This document shows positions 8,351-15,412 of a stretch of DNA of 64,000 nucleotides, piece after piece. The notes under the pieces were generated by a model. It had not been told where the DNA came from and ran no database searches. It saw only the letters and a list, made by a program, of their open reading frames with translations. Each line of letters opens with the position of its first letter. Position 1 is the stretch's first letter. The translations under genes and the position numbers were made by a program. The DNA is from CAILHX01 sp046155285 (GTDB lineage: Bacteria; Pseudomonadota; Gammaproteobacteria; Burkholderiales; Methylophilaceae), in assembly GCA_046155285.1 (NCBI GenBank), contig JBJXEA010000014.1:1-64000 (forward strand), written 5' to 3'.

Positions 8351-8380
8351 TTGACACAAATAACCAGACCGGACTAAACT
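8351..8380 (+). promoter_or_regulatory. Probable sigma-70 promoter for the phd/vapC pair
   Basis: A perfect -35 box ttgaca (8351-8356) is followed 18 nt later by taaact (8375-8380), a fair -10 box. It lies 32 nt upstream of the antitoxin start, which has ribosome binding site aaagga. Seen by eye only. Confidence 0.45.
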
Positions 8381-8411
8381 TAGCTAATCTGAATTTGCAA
8401 AGGAAAACCAC

Positions 8412-8651
8412 ATGCAAACTGTCAACATTCACGAAGCTAAAACGCAGCTTTCTCGATTTATTGATCAAGCAACGCTAGGTGAGAGCATCATTATCGCCCG
8501 CGCTGGCAGGCCAGTGGCGCGCCTGATGCCTTTAGAAGCCACCAAGCAAGTGCGTCAACTAGGTTTAGGTAAAGCCATGTACACGCTACCTGCTAATTTT
8601 GACGGCTTGCACGGAGACGAAATTCAAACCATGTTCGAAGCCAACAAATGA
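8412..8651 (+). CDS. Phd/YefM-type antitoxin
   Basis: A 79-residue protein starting MQTVNIHEAKTQLSRFIDQA, the standard N-terminal Phd/YefM DNA-binding fold, followed by ESIIIARAGRPVARLMPLE. The C-terminal part (FDGLHGDEIQTMFEANK) is the segment that normally wraps the toxin. The gene overlaps the following PIN-domain toxin by 4 nt (ATGA), so the pair is a type II toxin-antitoxin operon that probably represses its own promoter. Confidence 0.92.
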   Translation: MQTVNIHEAKTQLSRFIDQATLGESIIIARAGRPVARLMPLEATKQVRQLGLGKAMYTLPANFDGLHGDEIQTMFEANK

Positions 8652-9058
8652 CACAACGCACCATTTTGCTGGATACCAACATCCTGCTATGCGCACTCAT
8701 TGCACCAGAACGCCTTAATGCAGACATTCAAGCGCAGCTCAGCGATGCAGAAAATAGCGTTTACTTTAGTGCGGCGAGCCTTTGGGAAATCGCCATTAAA
8801 AGCAGCCTGAATAAAGCCGACTTCAATTTTTCACCCGAAGACATCCACAAGCTCGCTATTGAAACAGGTTTTATTGAACTAGGCGTTCAAGCGCAACATA
8901 CCTACGCCATCGCAAACATGACATGGCATCACCGCGACCCATTTGATCGAATACTCATTGCCCAAACATTGAGCTTACCCGCGTATTTGCTCACTAGCGA
9001 TGGTGTGTTGACGCAATATAGCGAATTGGTGCAATTAACGGTTTTGAAGTCCTCCTAA
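8648..9058 (+). CDS. vapC: PIN-domain ribonuclease toxin (VapC family)
   Basis: A 136-residue PIN-domain protein. The acidic metal-binding residues are visible as LLDTNILL near residue 8, SAASLWEIAIKSSL (Glu near residue 46) and HHRDPFDRILIAQTL (Asp near residue 98). VapC toxins cut tRNA or rRNA when released from their antitoxin. The gene is translationally coupled to the Phd-like antitoxin. Closest in type to the PIN proteins that carry the WHHRDPFDR signature. Confidence 0.92.
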   Translation: MTQRTILLDTNILLCALIAPERLNADIQAQLSDAENSVYFSAASLWEIAIKSSLNKADFNFSPEDIHKLAIETGFIELGVQAQHTYAIANMTWHHRDPFDRILIAQTLSLPAYLLTSDGVLTQYSELVQLTVLKSS

Positions 9059-9104
9059 GGCTGGGGACGGGTTCATCATGCCCGGGCTTCTTAGCTGAGT
9101 TGTC

Positions 9105-9162
9105 GTAGGGTGCGCCATGCGCACCAGTAAGGTTGATGGAGGGTGCGTGGGACGCGCCCTAC
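9105..9162. repeat. Short REP-like inverted repeat
   Basis: Arms of 21 nt, gtagggtgcgccatgcgcacc (9105-9125) and its near reverse complement at 9142-9162, separated by 16 nt. It lies between two convergent toxin-antitoxin modules. The gtagggtgcgc..gcgcaccctac motif is a widespread intergenic repeat in proteobacteria. Confidence 0.55.
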
Positions 9163-9185
9163 ACTTGCTTGCAAAATCACACCCC

Positions 9186-9533
9186 TTACACCAGAGGAAT
9201 CAACAACTGGTGCAACTCCGAAACATCTCGCTGCACCGTCTTCCAAACAACTTCCAAATCCACCGAAAAGTAGCCATGGGAGACACGGTTACGCATCAGA
9301 TAAACGTCTTCCCAAGGTATTTCAGCATGTTCTTTGGCAAATTCTGGATAGTGGCGCTCGATGTTTCTAGCAGCCTCACCGATGATTTCAATATTGCGAA
9401 TGACAGCATCCTGCACCATTTCATTTTGCAGGAAACCGACCTCGTCGAGTTCTTCGGTGTAGCGATAAATACGTTCTATCGCTTGCAGGATATGGGTGAT
9501 GTAGTCGTTGAGCCGCTGCTGGTCTCGGCTCAT
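9186..9533 (-). CDS. hepT: HepT-type toxin (HEPN domain)
   Basis: A 115-residue HEPN-domain protein of the former DUF86 family. The RX4-6H nuclease motif appears as RNRVSHGY at residues 82-89, including the Tyr two positions after His that is the target of AMPylation in the characterised MntA-HepT system. The helix containing EIIGEAARNIERHYPEFA is also typical. It overlaps the upstream nucleotidyltransferase gene by 4 nt. In studied systems HepT is an RNase silenced by poly-AMPylation by MntA. Confidence 0.92.
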   Translation of the reverse strand: MSRDQQRLNDYITHILQAIERIYRYTEELDEVGFLQNEMVQDAVIRNIEIIGEAARNIERHYPEFAKEHAEIPWEDVYLMRNRVSHGYFSVDLEVVWKTVQRDVSELHQLLIPLV

Positions 9534-9820
9534 ACGGCCACGGCTTCCGACAGCACACTGTGGCGGAATGAGTCTGGTAATGCCTTGGGGGTAAGAACAT
9601 CCACCGGCACGCCCAGTAGTTTCTGCAGGCGGTTTTGAATACGAGCGATGTCCATCAGGCTGGTCTCTGAGGTGGGGTCAACCAGCAAGTCGAGATCACT
9701 GCCATCTTTGTCATCGCCGCGTAGCACAGAGCCAAACACCCTAGGATTGAGCGTGCGATTTTCCACCACCACGCGGCGGATGTCTTCACGATGAGTTTGC
9801 AGTGCTTCAGACGGTTTCAT
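9530..9820 (-). CDS. mntA: MntA-type minimal nucleotidyltransferase antitoxin
   Basis: A 96-residue minimal nucleotidyltransferase with the GSX10DXD signature clearly visible as GSVLRGDDKDGSDLDLLV (about residues 31-48). In the characterised system MntA transfers AMP to HepT and so inactivates it. Encoded directly upstream of and overlapping hepT, giving a type VII toxin-antitoxin pair. It sits 34 nt beyond the cimA stop, on the same strand. Confidence 0.92.
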   Translation of the reverse strand: MKPSEALQTHREDIRRVVVENRTLNPRVFGSVLRGDDKDGSDLDLLVDPTSETSLMDIARIQNRLQKLLGVPVDVLTPKALPDSFRHSVLSEAVAV

Positions 9821-9854
9821 TGCTGCTTTCAGTACCAGAAAAAGTGGTGTTATC

Positions 9855-11420
9855 TTACCTCAAGTCGCGCATCAGCTTATATTCAATAGAATCAATCAAA
9901 GCCCGCCAAGAAGCATCAATAATATCCGTCGAAACGCCTATCGTCGTCCAACTGTCTTGAAGGTCGGTAGATTCAATCAGCACACGCACCTTGGCAGCAG
10001 TGGCTTTGTTTGAATCCAGTACGCGCACCTTGTAGTCGGTCAGCTTAACTTCCTTGATGGCCGGATAAAACCGCTCCAGCGCCTTACGCAAAGCGTTATC
10101 CAGCGCATTCACCGGACCATCGCCTTCTGCCGCCATGATCTCCTCCTGCCCATCCACCCATATCTTGATCATGGCTGATGAATTGATGCCGTTGACCGAA
10201 GGTTCGACGATGCTGACCTTATATTCCTTGAGTTCAAAGAACGGTTTGTGTTTTCCCAGCAACTTGTAGATCAGCAGTTGCAGCGAACTCTCGGCACCCT
10301 CGAACTGGTAGCCTTCGTGCTCCAGCGACTTGATCTGGTCGAGGATGCGCTTGGTCTCTGGCGAATCCTTCTTCAGCGATGGGTCAACCGCGTTGATCCT
10401 GGAGAGCAGCGCACTGCGCCCCGCCACCTCGGACATCAAGATATGCCGCGCATTGCCCACTTGCTCAGGGTTGATGTGTTCGTAGGAAGCTGGGTCTTTG
10501 CTCACCGCATCAATGTGCATGCCGCCTTTGTGCGAGAACGCGTCGCCGCCGACGTAAGCCGCCTTGTCGTTAAACGGCATGTTGGCGACCTCGTTCACAA
10601 AACGGGCGACTTCGGTCAGGTGGTTCATATTGTGTAGCGGGATGCACGACATACCCAGCTTAAGTTGCAGATTGGGGATGATGGAAACTAGATTGGCATT
10701 GCCGCAGCGCTCGCCGATGCCGTTAATGGTGCCTTGCACCTGCGTTGCCCCAGCCTGCACCGCCGCGATGGAATTGGCCACCGCCATCTCGGAATCGTTG
10801 TGGCAATGGATGCCAATAGCCGCGTCGAACTGCTGCACGACTTTTTTGGTGATGCTGGAAATCTCATCAGGGAAAGTGCCGCCATTGGTGTCGCACAGGC
10901 ATAGCACGTCAGCCCCGGCATCTGCTGCGGCCTTGAGCGTCTGCATGGCGTAATCGGCATTGGCCTTGTAGCCGTCAAAGAAATGCTCAGCATCGAACAC
11001 CACTTCCCTGCCCTCTTTTTTCAGGTAGGCAATGGTGTGACCTATCATGCGCAGGTTCTCAGGCAAGGTAGTACGCAGGATGTCGGTGACTTGGTAATCC
11101 CAGCTTTTGCCAAATATGGCAACCGCGCTGGTATTGGCCAGCAACAGCGATTGCAGATGCTTGTCATCCGCCGCAACCGCGCCAACCTTGCAGGTGCTGC
11201 CAAAAGCTATAATCTTAGAATGCTTGAGATTGAGCGCTGCAACACGCACGAAAAACTCCAAATCCTTGGGATTGGAGCTGGGATTGCCCGCTTCAATATA
11301 GGCAATGCCCAATTCGTCCAGTTTTTCGACGATCTTGAGTTTATCTTCGACAGAGAAAGAGATGCCCTGCGCTTGAGCGCCGTCTCTAAGAGTTGAATCG
11401 TAAGCGATTATTTTTTTCAT
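9855..11420 (-). CDS. cimA: (R)-citramalate synthase
   Basis: Condenses pyruvate with acetyl-CoA to citramalate, the first step of the threonine-independent isoleucine pathway; LeuC, LeuD and LeuB then convert citramalate to 2-ketobutyrate. The 521-residue protein begins MKKIIAYDSTLRDGAQAQGI; this ATG at 11420 is preferred to an in-frame Met 12 codons upstream because the catalytic strand starts there. The TIM-barrel metal ligands are seen in GIHCHNDSEMAVANS, and the length plus the two-part C-terminal regulatory region (SSLQLLIYKLLGKHKPFFEL onward) fits the long CimA/LeuA2 class rather than LeuA. The leuC-leuD-leuB operon about 4 kb away supports the pathway. Confidence 0.92.
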   Translation of the reverse strand: MKKIIAYDSTLRDGAQAQGISFSVEDKLKIVEKLDELGIAYIEAGNPSSNPKDLEFFVRVAALNLKHSKIIAFGSTCKVGAVAADDKHLQSLLLANTSAVAIFGKSWDYQVTDILRTTLPENLRMIGHTIAYLKKEGREVVFDAEHFFDGYKANADYAMQTLKAAADAGADVLCLCDTNGGTFPDEISSITKKVVQQFDAAIGIHCHNDSEMAVANSIAAVQAGATQVQGTINGIGERCGNANLVSIIPNLQLKLGMSCIPLHNMNHLTEVARFVNEVANMPFNDKAAYVGGDAFSHKGGMHIDAVSKDPASYEHINPEQVGNARHILMSEVAGRSALLSRINAVDPSLKKDSPETKRILDQIKSLEHEGYQFEGAESSLQLLIYKLLGKHKPFFELKEYKVSIVEPSVNGINSSAMIKIWVDGQEEIMAAEGDGPVNALDNALRKALERFYPAIKEVKLTDYKVRVLDSNKATAAKVRVLIESTDLQDSWTTIGVSTDIIDASWRALIDSIEYKLMRDLR

Positions 11421-11502
11421 ATTGCACCATACTATTGCATCAAACCGTTGCATCAAACCAATGCATCAAATCGTAATGTAGCAGCTAACACCGCAAAAAC
11501 AA

Positions 11503-11530
11503 AAACGGCTCACATCGCTGCGAGCCGTTT
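11503..11530 (-). terminator. Intrinsic terminator after tRNA-Lys
   Basis: Perfect 9-bp stem (aaacggctc at 11503-11511 with gagccgttt at 11522-11530) around a 10-nt loop; read on the minus strand it is followed by a T-rich run (tttttgtttttg). It lies 10 nt beyond the 3' end of the tRNA gene. Confidence 0.75.
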
Positions 11531-11540
11531 ATAATAATTC

Positions 11541-11616
11541 TGGTAGGGGAACGGGGGATCGAACCCCGGACAAACGGATTAAGAGTCCGCTGCTCTACCA
11601 GCTGAGCTATTCCCCC
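11541..11616 (-). tRNA. tRNA-Lys (anticodon CTT)
   Basis: Minus-strand 76-nt cloverleaf: acceptor ggggga.. pairs with ..ttcccct before the encoded ACCA, D-arm agctcagctggtagagc, anticodon stem gcgga/tccgt with loop ctCTTaa, and T-arm ccggggttcgatccccc-like. The anticodon CTT reads AAG, lysine. CCA is encoded. It lies between cimA and pgm, both clear of it. Confidence 0.96.
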
Positions 11617-11684
11617 ATCGCTTGAGTTGCCTCAAGGGGCGAGATTATCGGTTTTGCACATAAGGATGTCAACCAAGGACTGCC

Positions 11685-13316
11685 ATGAATATCCAAGTTA
11701 TAACGACCACGCCGTTTAGCGACCAAAAACCCGGCACTTCCGGCTTACGCAAAAAAGTGCCGGTGTTCCAGCAAGCCCATTATTTAGAAAATTTCGTCCA
11801 ATCCATCTTTGACAGCATCGCCGCGCCCAAAGGCAGCACCATCGCGCTTGGCGGCGATGGGCGTTATTTCAACCGCGAGGCAATTCAGATCATTTTGAAA
11901 ATGGCCGCCGCCAATGGCTTTGGTCGCGTGTTGGTGGGCAAGGGCGGTATCCTTTCCACGCCAGCGATGTCTTGCGTGATACGCAAATACAAGACTTTCG
12001 GCGGCATAGTGCTTTCCGCCAGCCATAACCCTGCTGGACCTAAGGAAGATTTCGGCATCAAATTCAACATCGCCAACGGCGGCCCTGCGCCGGAGAAAGT
12101 CACCGAGGCGATTTACGCGCGTAGCAAAGTCATCAACGAATACATAATTCTACAAGCACCCGACGTAGCAATAGACGTGATTAGCACGTCCCAGTTGGGC
12201 GACATGGTGTTGCAGGTAATAGATCCGGTGGCAGATTACGCGGATTTGATGGAATCAATTTTTGACTTTGGCGCGATTAAAAAGCTACTGACGAGTGGAT
12301 TCCGCATGAAGTTTGACGCGATGCACGCAGTGACTGGCCCTTACGCCAAGGAGATTTTTGAGCATCGTCTCCACGCCCCCTCTGGTAGTCTGATGAATTG
12401 CGAGCCCTTGTCGGATTTCGGTGGCGGACATCCCGACCCCAACCTGACCTATGCCCATGATTTGGTTGAGATTGTGTACGGTAAAGAAGCGCCGGATTTT
12501 GGTGCCGCATCGGATGGCGATGGCGATCGCAACATGATTCTGGGGCAACGTTTCTTCGTGACACCCTCAGACAGTCTTGCTGTTTTGGCGGCCAACGCCA
12601 CTTTGGTACCGGGCTACAAGAAAGGCATCGCGGGTATCGCCCGCTCCATGCCTACCAGCGCTGCGGCAGATAGGGTAGCGGCGAAACTCGGCATCCCCGC
12701 TTTTGAAACTCCCACCGGATGGAAATTCTTCGGTAATTTGATGGATGCTGGAAAAGTGACGCTGTGTGGCGAAGAGAGCTTTGGCACCAGCTCCGACCAT
12801 GTGCGCGAAAAAGATGGGCTGTGGGCGGTTTTGTTCTGGCTCAATGTGGTGGCGGTGCGAGGCTTATCGGTGGAAAAGATTGTACGGCAACACTGGGCAG
12901 AATATGGGCGTAACGTCTATTCGCGCCATGACTACGAGGCGATACCCACTGATGCAGCCAATGGCGTGATGGCGCATTTACACGCCAGCTTTGACGCATT
13001 AACCGGCGCAAAATTCGGCAATTACACCGTCAAAATGTGTGATGACTTCAGCTATACCGACCCCATAGACGGCAGCGTCAGCAGCGGCCAAGGCATACGC
13101 ATCCTATTCACCGACGGTTCGCGCATCGTGTTCAGACTTTCTGGCACAGGCACCGAGGGCGCGACTTTACGGCTATACCTCGAGGCCTACGAGCCTGATA
13201 TTTCAAAGCATCATCTGGACGCGCAAGTGGCTTTAAGCGAGCTGATTACCATCGCTATGCAAATATCCGAACTTCAAGCCAGAACTGGACGTGATAAGCC
13301 CACGGTGATAACATAA
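11685..13316 (+). CDS. pgm: Phosphoglucomutase (alpha-D-glucose-phosphate specific)
   Basis: Interconverts glucose-1-phosphate and glucose-6-phosphate. 543 residues of the alpha-D-phosphohexomutase family, the PGM1-like branch: substrate-binding start KPGTSGLRKKVP, catalytic phosphoserine loop SASHNPAGPKEDFGIKFN (about residues 111-128), metal loop DGDGDRNM, sugar-binding GEESFGTSSDHVREKDG and phosphate-binding RLSGTGTEGATLRLY near the end. Glucose-1-phosphate from this enzyme is the substrate of GalU at 43719-44591, linking it to the polysaccharide cluster. It is followed by tal with a 63-nt gap. Confidence 0.95.
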   Translation: MNIQVITTTPFSDQKPGTSGLRKKVPVFQQAHYLENFVQSIFDSIAAPKGSTIALGGDGRYFNREAIQIILKMAAANGFGRVLVGKGGILSTPAMSCVIRKYKTFGGIVLSASHNPAGPKEDFGIKFNIANGGPAPEKVTEAIYARSKVINEYIILQAPDVAIDVISTSQLGDMVLQVIDPVADYADLMESIFDFGAIKKLLTSGFRMKFDAMHAVTGPYAKEIFEHRLHAPSGSLMNCEPLSDFGGGHPDPNLTYAHDLVEIVYGKEAPDFGAASDGDGDRNMILGQRFFVTPSDSLAVLAANATLVPGYKKGIAGIARSMPTSAAADRVAAKLGIPAFETPTGWKFFGNLMDAGKVTLCGEESFGTSSDHVREKDGLWAVLFWLNVVAVRGLSVEKIVRQHWAEYGRNVYSRHDYEAIPTDAANGVMAHLHASFDALTGAKFGNYTVKMCDDFSYTDPIDGSVSSGQGIRILFTDGSRIVFRLSGTGTEGATLRLYLEAYEPDISKHHLDAQVALSELITIAMQISELQARTGRDKPTVIT

Positions 13317-13379
13317 TCCGGCTTAAAAAACGCATCCAAAAACCCATTAACAACCACCCAACATTCTGAAGGAAAAACC

Positions 13380-14330
13380 ATGAGCACCTTGTTATCCCAA
13401 CTGAAAGACATGACCACCATCGTGGCCGACACCGGCGACGTAGAAGCGATTAAGAGCGTAAAGCCAGTGGATGCCACCACCAACCCATCATTGCTGCTCA
13501 AAGCAAGCACACTGCCACAATACGCACCGCTGATTGACGACGCGATTGCCTATGCCAAGAAGCAAGGCGGCAGCAAAGAAAATCAAATCGAAAACGCCGC
13601 CGACAAGCTGGCCGTTTCCATCGGTCTGGAAATCCAAAAACACATCCCCGGCCGCATCTCCACCGAAGTGGACGCGCGTTTATCATTCAACGTGGACGCG
13701 ATGGTCGCCAAAGGCCGCAAAATCATCAGCCTGTACAAAGACGCTGGCGTGGATAAGAGCCGCGTGCTGATTAAGCTGGCTTCTACTTGGGAAGGTATCA
13801 AAGCCGGTGAAATTCTGGAAAAGGAAGGCATCAACTGTAACCTGACCCTGCTGTTCGGTTTCGGCCAAGCCCGCGCCTGTGCTGAAGCTGGCGTGTTCCT
13901 CATTTCCCCATTCGTAGGCCGTATTCTGGATTGGTACAAAGCCAAAACCGGCGAAACCTACACCTCCGAAACTGACCCCGGCGTATTGTCGGTGCGTAAG
14001 ATTTACGCCTACTACAAAGAACACGGCTACAAAACCGTGGTGATGGGCGCATCTTTCCGCAACATTGGCGAAATCACCGCCCTAGCTGGCTGCGACCGCC
14101 TGACCATTGCCCCCAACCTGCTGCAAGAACTGGAAGCCACCGAAGGCACATTGCCTCGCGTGCTAAAAGACAGCGGCGCAACTGCCAAGGCTCCAGCCAA
14201 GCTGACCGAAGGCGAATTCCGCTTCGATCTGAACCAAGACGCGATGGCAATTGAAAAGTTGTCCGAAGGCATACGCGGCTTTGTGGCTGACCAAATTAAA
14301 CTGGAAGTAGCGTTGGCTGAAAAACTGTAA
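13380..14330 (+). CDS. tal: Transaldolase
   Basis: Transfers dihydroxyacetone units between sugar phosphates in the non-oxidative pentose phosphate pathway. 316 residues, TalB-type length. The Schiff-base lysine lies in RVLIKLASTWEGI (about residue 132), with DATTNPSLLLKA near the start and ISPFVGRILDWYKA further on. The ribosome binding site gaagga precedes the ATG. A strong terminator follows, so pgm-tal may form a unit. In a formaldehyde-oxidising or autotrophic cell the enzyme serves pentose regeneration, but it is also housekeeping. Confidence 0.97.
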   Translation: MSTLLSQLKDMTTIVADTGDVEAIKSVKPVDATTNPSLLLKASTLPQYAPLIDDAIAYAKKQGGSKENQIENAADKLAVSIGLEIQKHIPGRISTEVDARLSFNVDAMVAKGRKIISLYKDAGVDKSRVLIKLASTWEGIKAGEILEKEGINCNLTLLFGFGQARACAEAGVFLISPFVGRILDWYKAKTGETYTSETDPGVLSVRKIYAYYKEHGYKTVVMGASFRNIGEITALAGCDRLTIAPNLLQELEATEGTLPRVLKDSGATAKAPAKLTEGEFRFDLNQDAMAIEKLSEGIRGFVADQIKLEVALAEKL

Positions 14331-14363
14331 GTTTAGTAAACCATAATCTTTAATCGGATTAAG

Positions 14364-14397
14364 AAAAGGGGCTAAAGAACACTTTAGCCCCTTTTTT
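14364..14397 (+). terminator. Intrinsic terminator after transaldolase
   Basis: Perfect 14-bp stem: aaaaggggctaaag (14364-14377) pairs with ctttagcccctttt (14382-14395) around a 4-nt loop, with a T run on the 3' side. It stands 33 nt beyond the tal stop. Confidence 0.9.
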
Positions 14398-14425
14398 ATT
14401 ACAACTAATTCGCCTAATCAAAACC

Positions 14426-15253
14426 ATGAATGCTCTAATCTCTAGCCTGATTGGATTAATGCTAACTGGCTCAGTCGTTGCCGCCGAACTCTTCGGTAAT
14501 GTAGATGCTATTTCAGGTAGCGCTACGCTATCAGATAACTCTGGACAGCCAGTTCAACTCAAGCAAGATCAACAAGTATTTGTAGGCGCAACTATCAATA
14601 CCAGTAGAGATGGTGAAATTCATATCGCTACTATTGACGGTGGGATCGTTGCCATCCGCCCTAACTCTGTTTTCCAAATAGATGAATACATTGCCGATGG
14701 TGAAAACCACGATAAGGTTTCAATGTCTCTGCTCAAAGGCGCACTGCGTTCAATTACCGGTTGGATAGGCAAACATAATCCATCGGCTTATCGTCTCGCC
14801 ACACCTAACTCCGTCATTGGCATACGTGGTACCGACCATGAAGTAACTATCATAGAAGAATCGGAAGATGATGAAGCGGGCACTTATGAATCGGTGAACG
14901 AGGGGGCGACCGAGATTAGCACTGCTCAAGGCGATGAGGAAGTCCATCCGGGTATGTTTGCATTTGCCCCTAGAGACAGAGCCAGCAAGCCTCTATTTTT
15001 AGCTAAACATCCCAATTTTTTAGCCAAAAGACAGCTAAGGATTGAAGAGCGCATCAAAAAGCGCAAACAATTCTTTCAAGACCGGTTAGATGGGCTAAGA
15101 AGCGAGCGCATTAAACAATTCAAGGCCTTGCGTGGCGAAAAGGCAGAGCAGCGTCGGCTAAATAACCGAGAACAAACGAAAGAATTACGGCGCGATAAAA
15201 GAGAAGAGCGGCGCGAGAGGTTGCAAGAAAAGCGGCAAAGAAATGATGACTAA
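14426..15253 (+). CDS. Exported FecR-domain protein with a basic coiled C-terminus
   Basis: A 275-residue protein with a signal peptide (cleavage probably after GSVVAA, residue 20) and a FecR-like domain over about residues 22-150: ELFGNVDAISGSATL, then GDxxxT-like features and YRLATPNSVIGIRGTDHEV, which is the classical FecR-domain block. The last 80 residues are dense in Arg, Lys, Glu and Gln (EERIKKRKQFFQDRL ... RRDKREERRERLQEKR) and should form a charged coiled coil. No anti-sigma transmembrane segment or ECF sigma gene is next to it, so a TonB-regulation role is unlikely; the family also contains exported proteins of unknown role. Confidence 0.8.
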   Translation: MNALISSLIGLMLTGSVVAAELFGNVDAISGSATLSDNSGQPVQLKQDQQVFVGATINTSRDGEIHIATIDGGIVAIRPNSVFQIDEYIADGENHDKVSMSLLKGALRSITGWIGKHNPSAYRLATPNSVIGIRGTDHEVTIIEESEDDEAGTYESVNEGATEISTAQGDEEVHPGMFAFAPRDRASKPLFLAKHPNFLAKRQLRIEERIKKRKQFFQDRLDGLRSERIKQFKALRGEKAEQRRLNNREQTKELRRDKREERRERLQEKRQRNDD

Positions 15254-15412
15254 TTTAGAAAGACTCTGATTCAGTTCGTTTGCGATGAGTGGTTTTCCGC
15301 TCATCCTTCGATACACCACGCCACGCGGAGCACTCAAGACGAACAGAGAACGCATCGAAGCAAAACCCCTTAACGCAGGCTGCGACGGGCGCGTGGTAAA
15401 ATTCGGCCTCCC

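Noticed and set aside
15270..15360. Possible dispersed repeat (gttcgtttgcgatgagtg and cactcaagacgaac) before hrpA
   Set aside because: Arms match only partly and I could not define borders; too weak to list.
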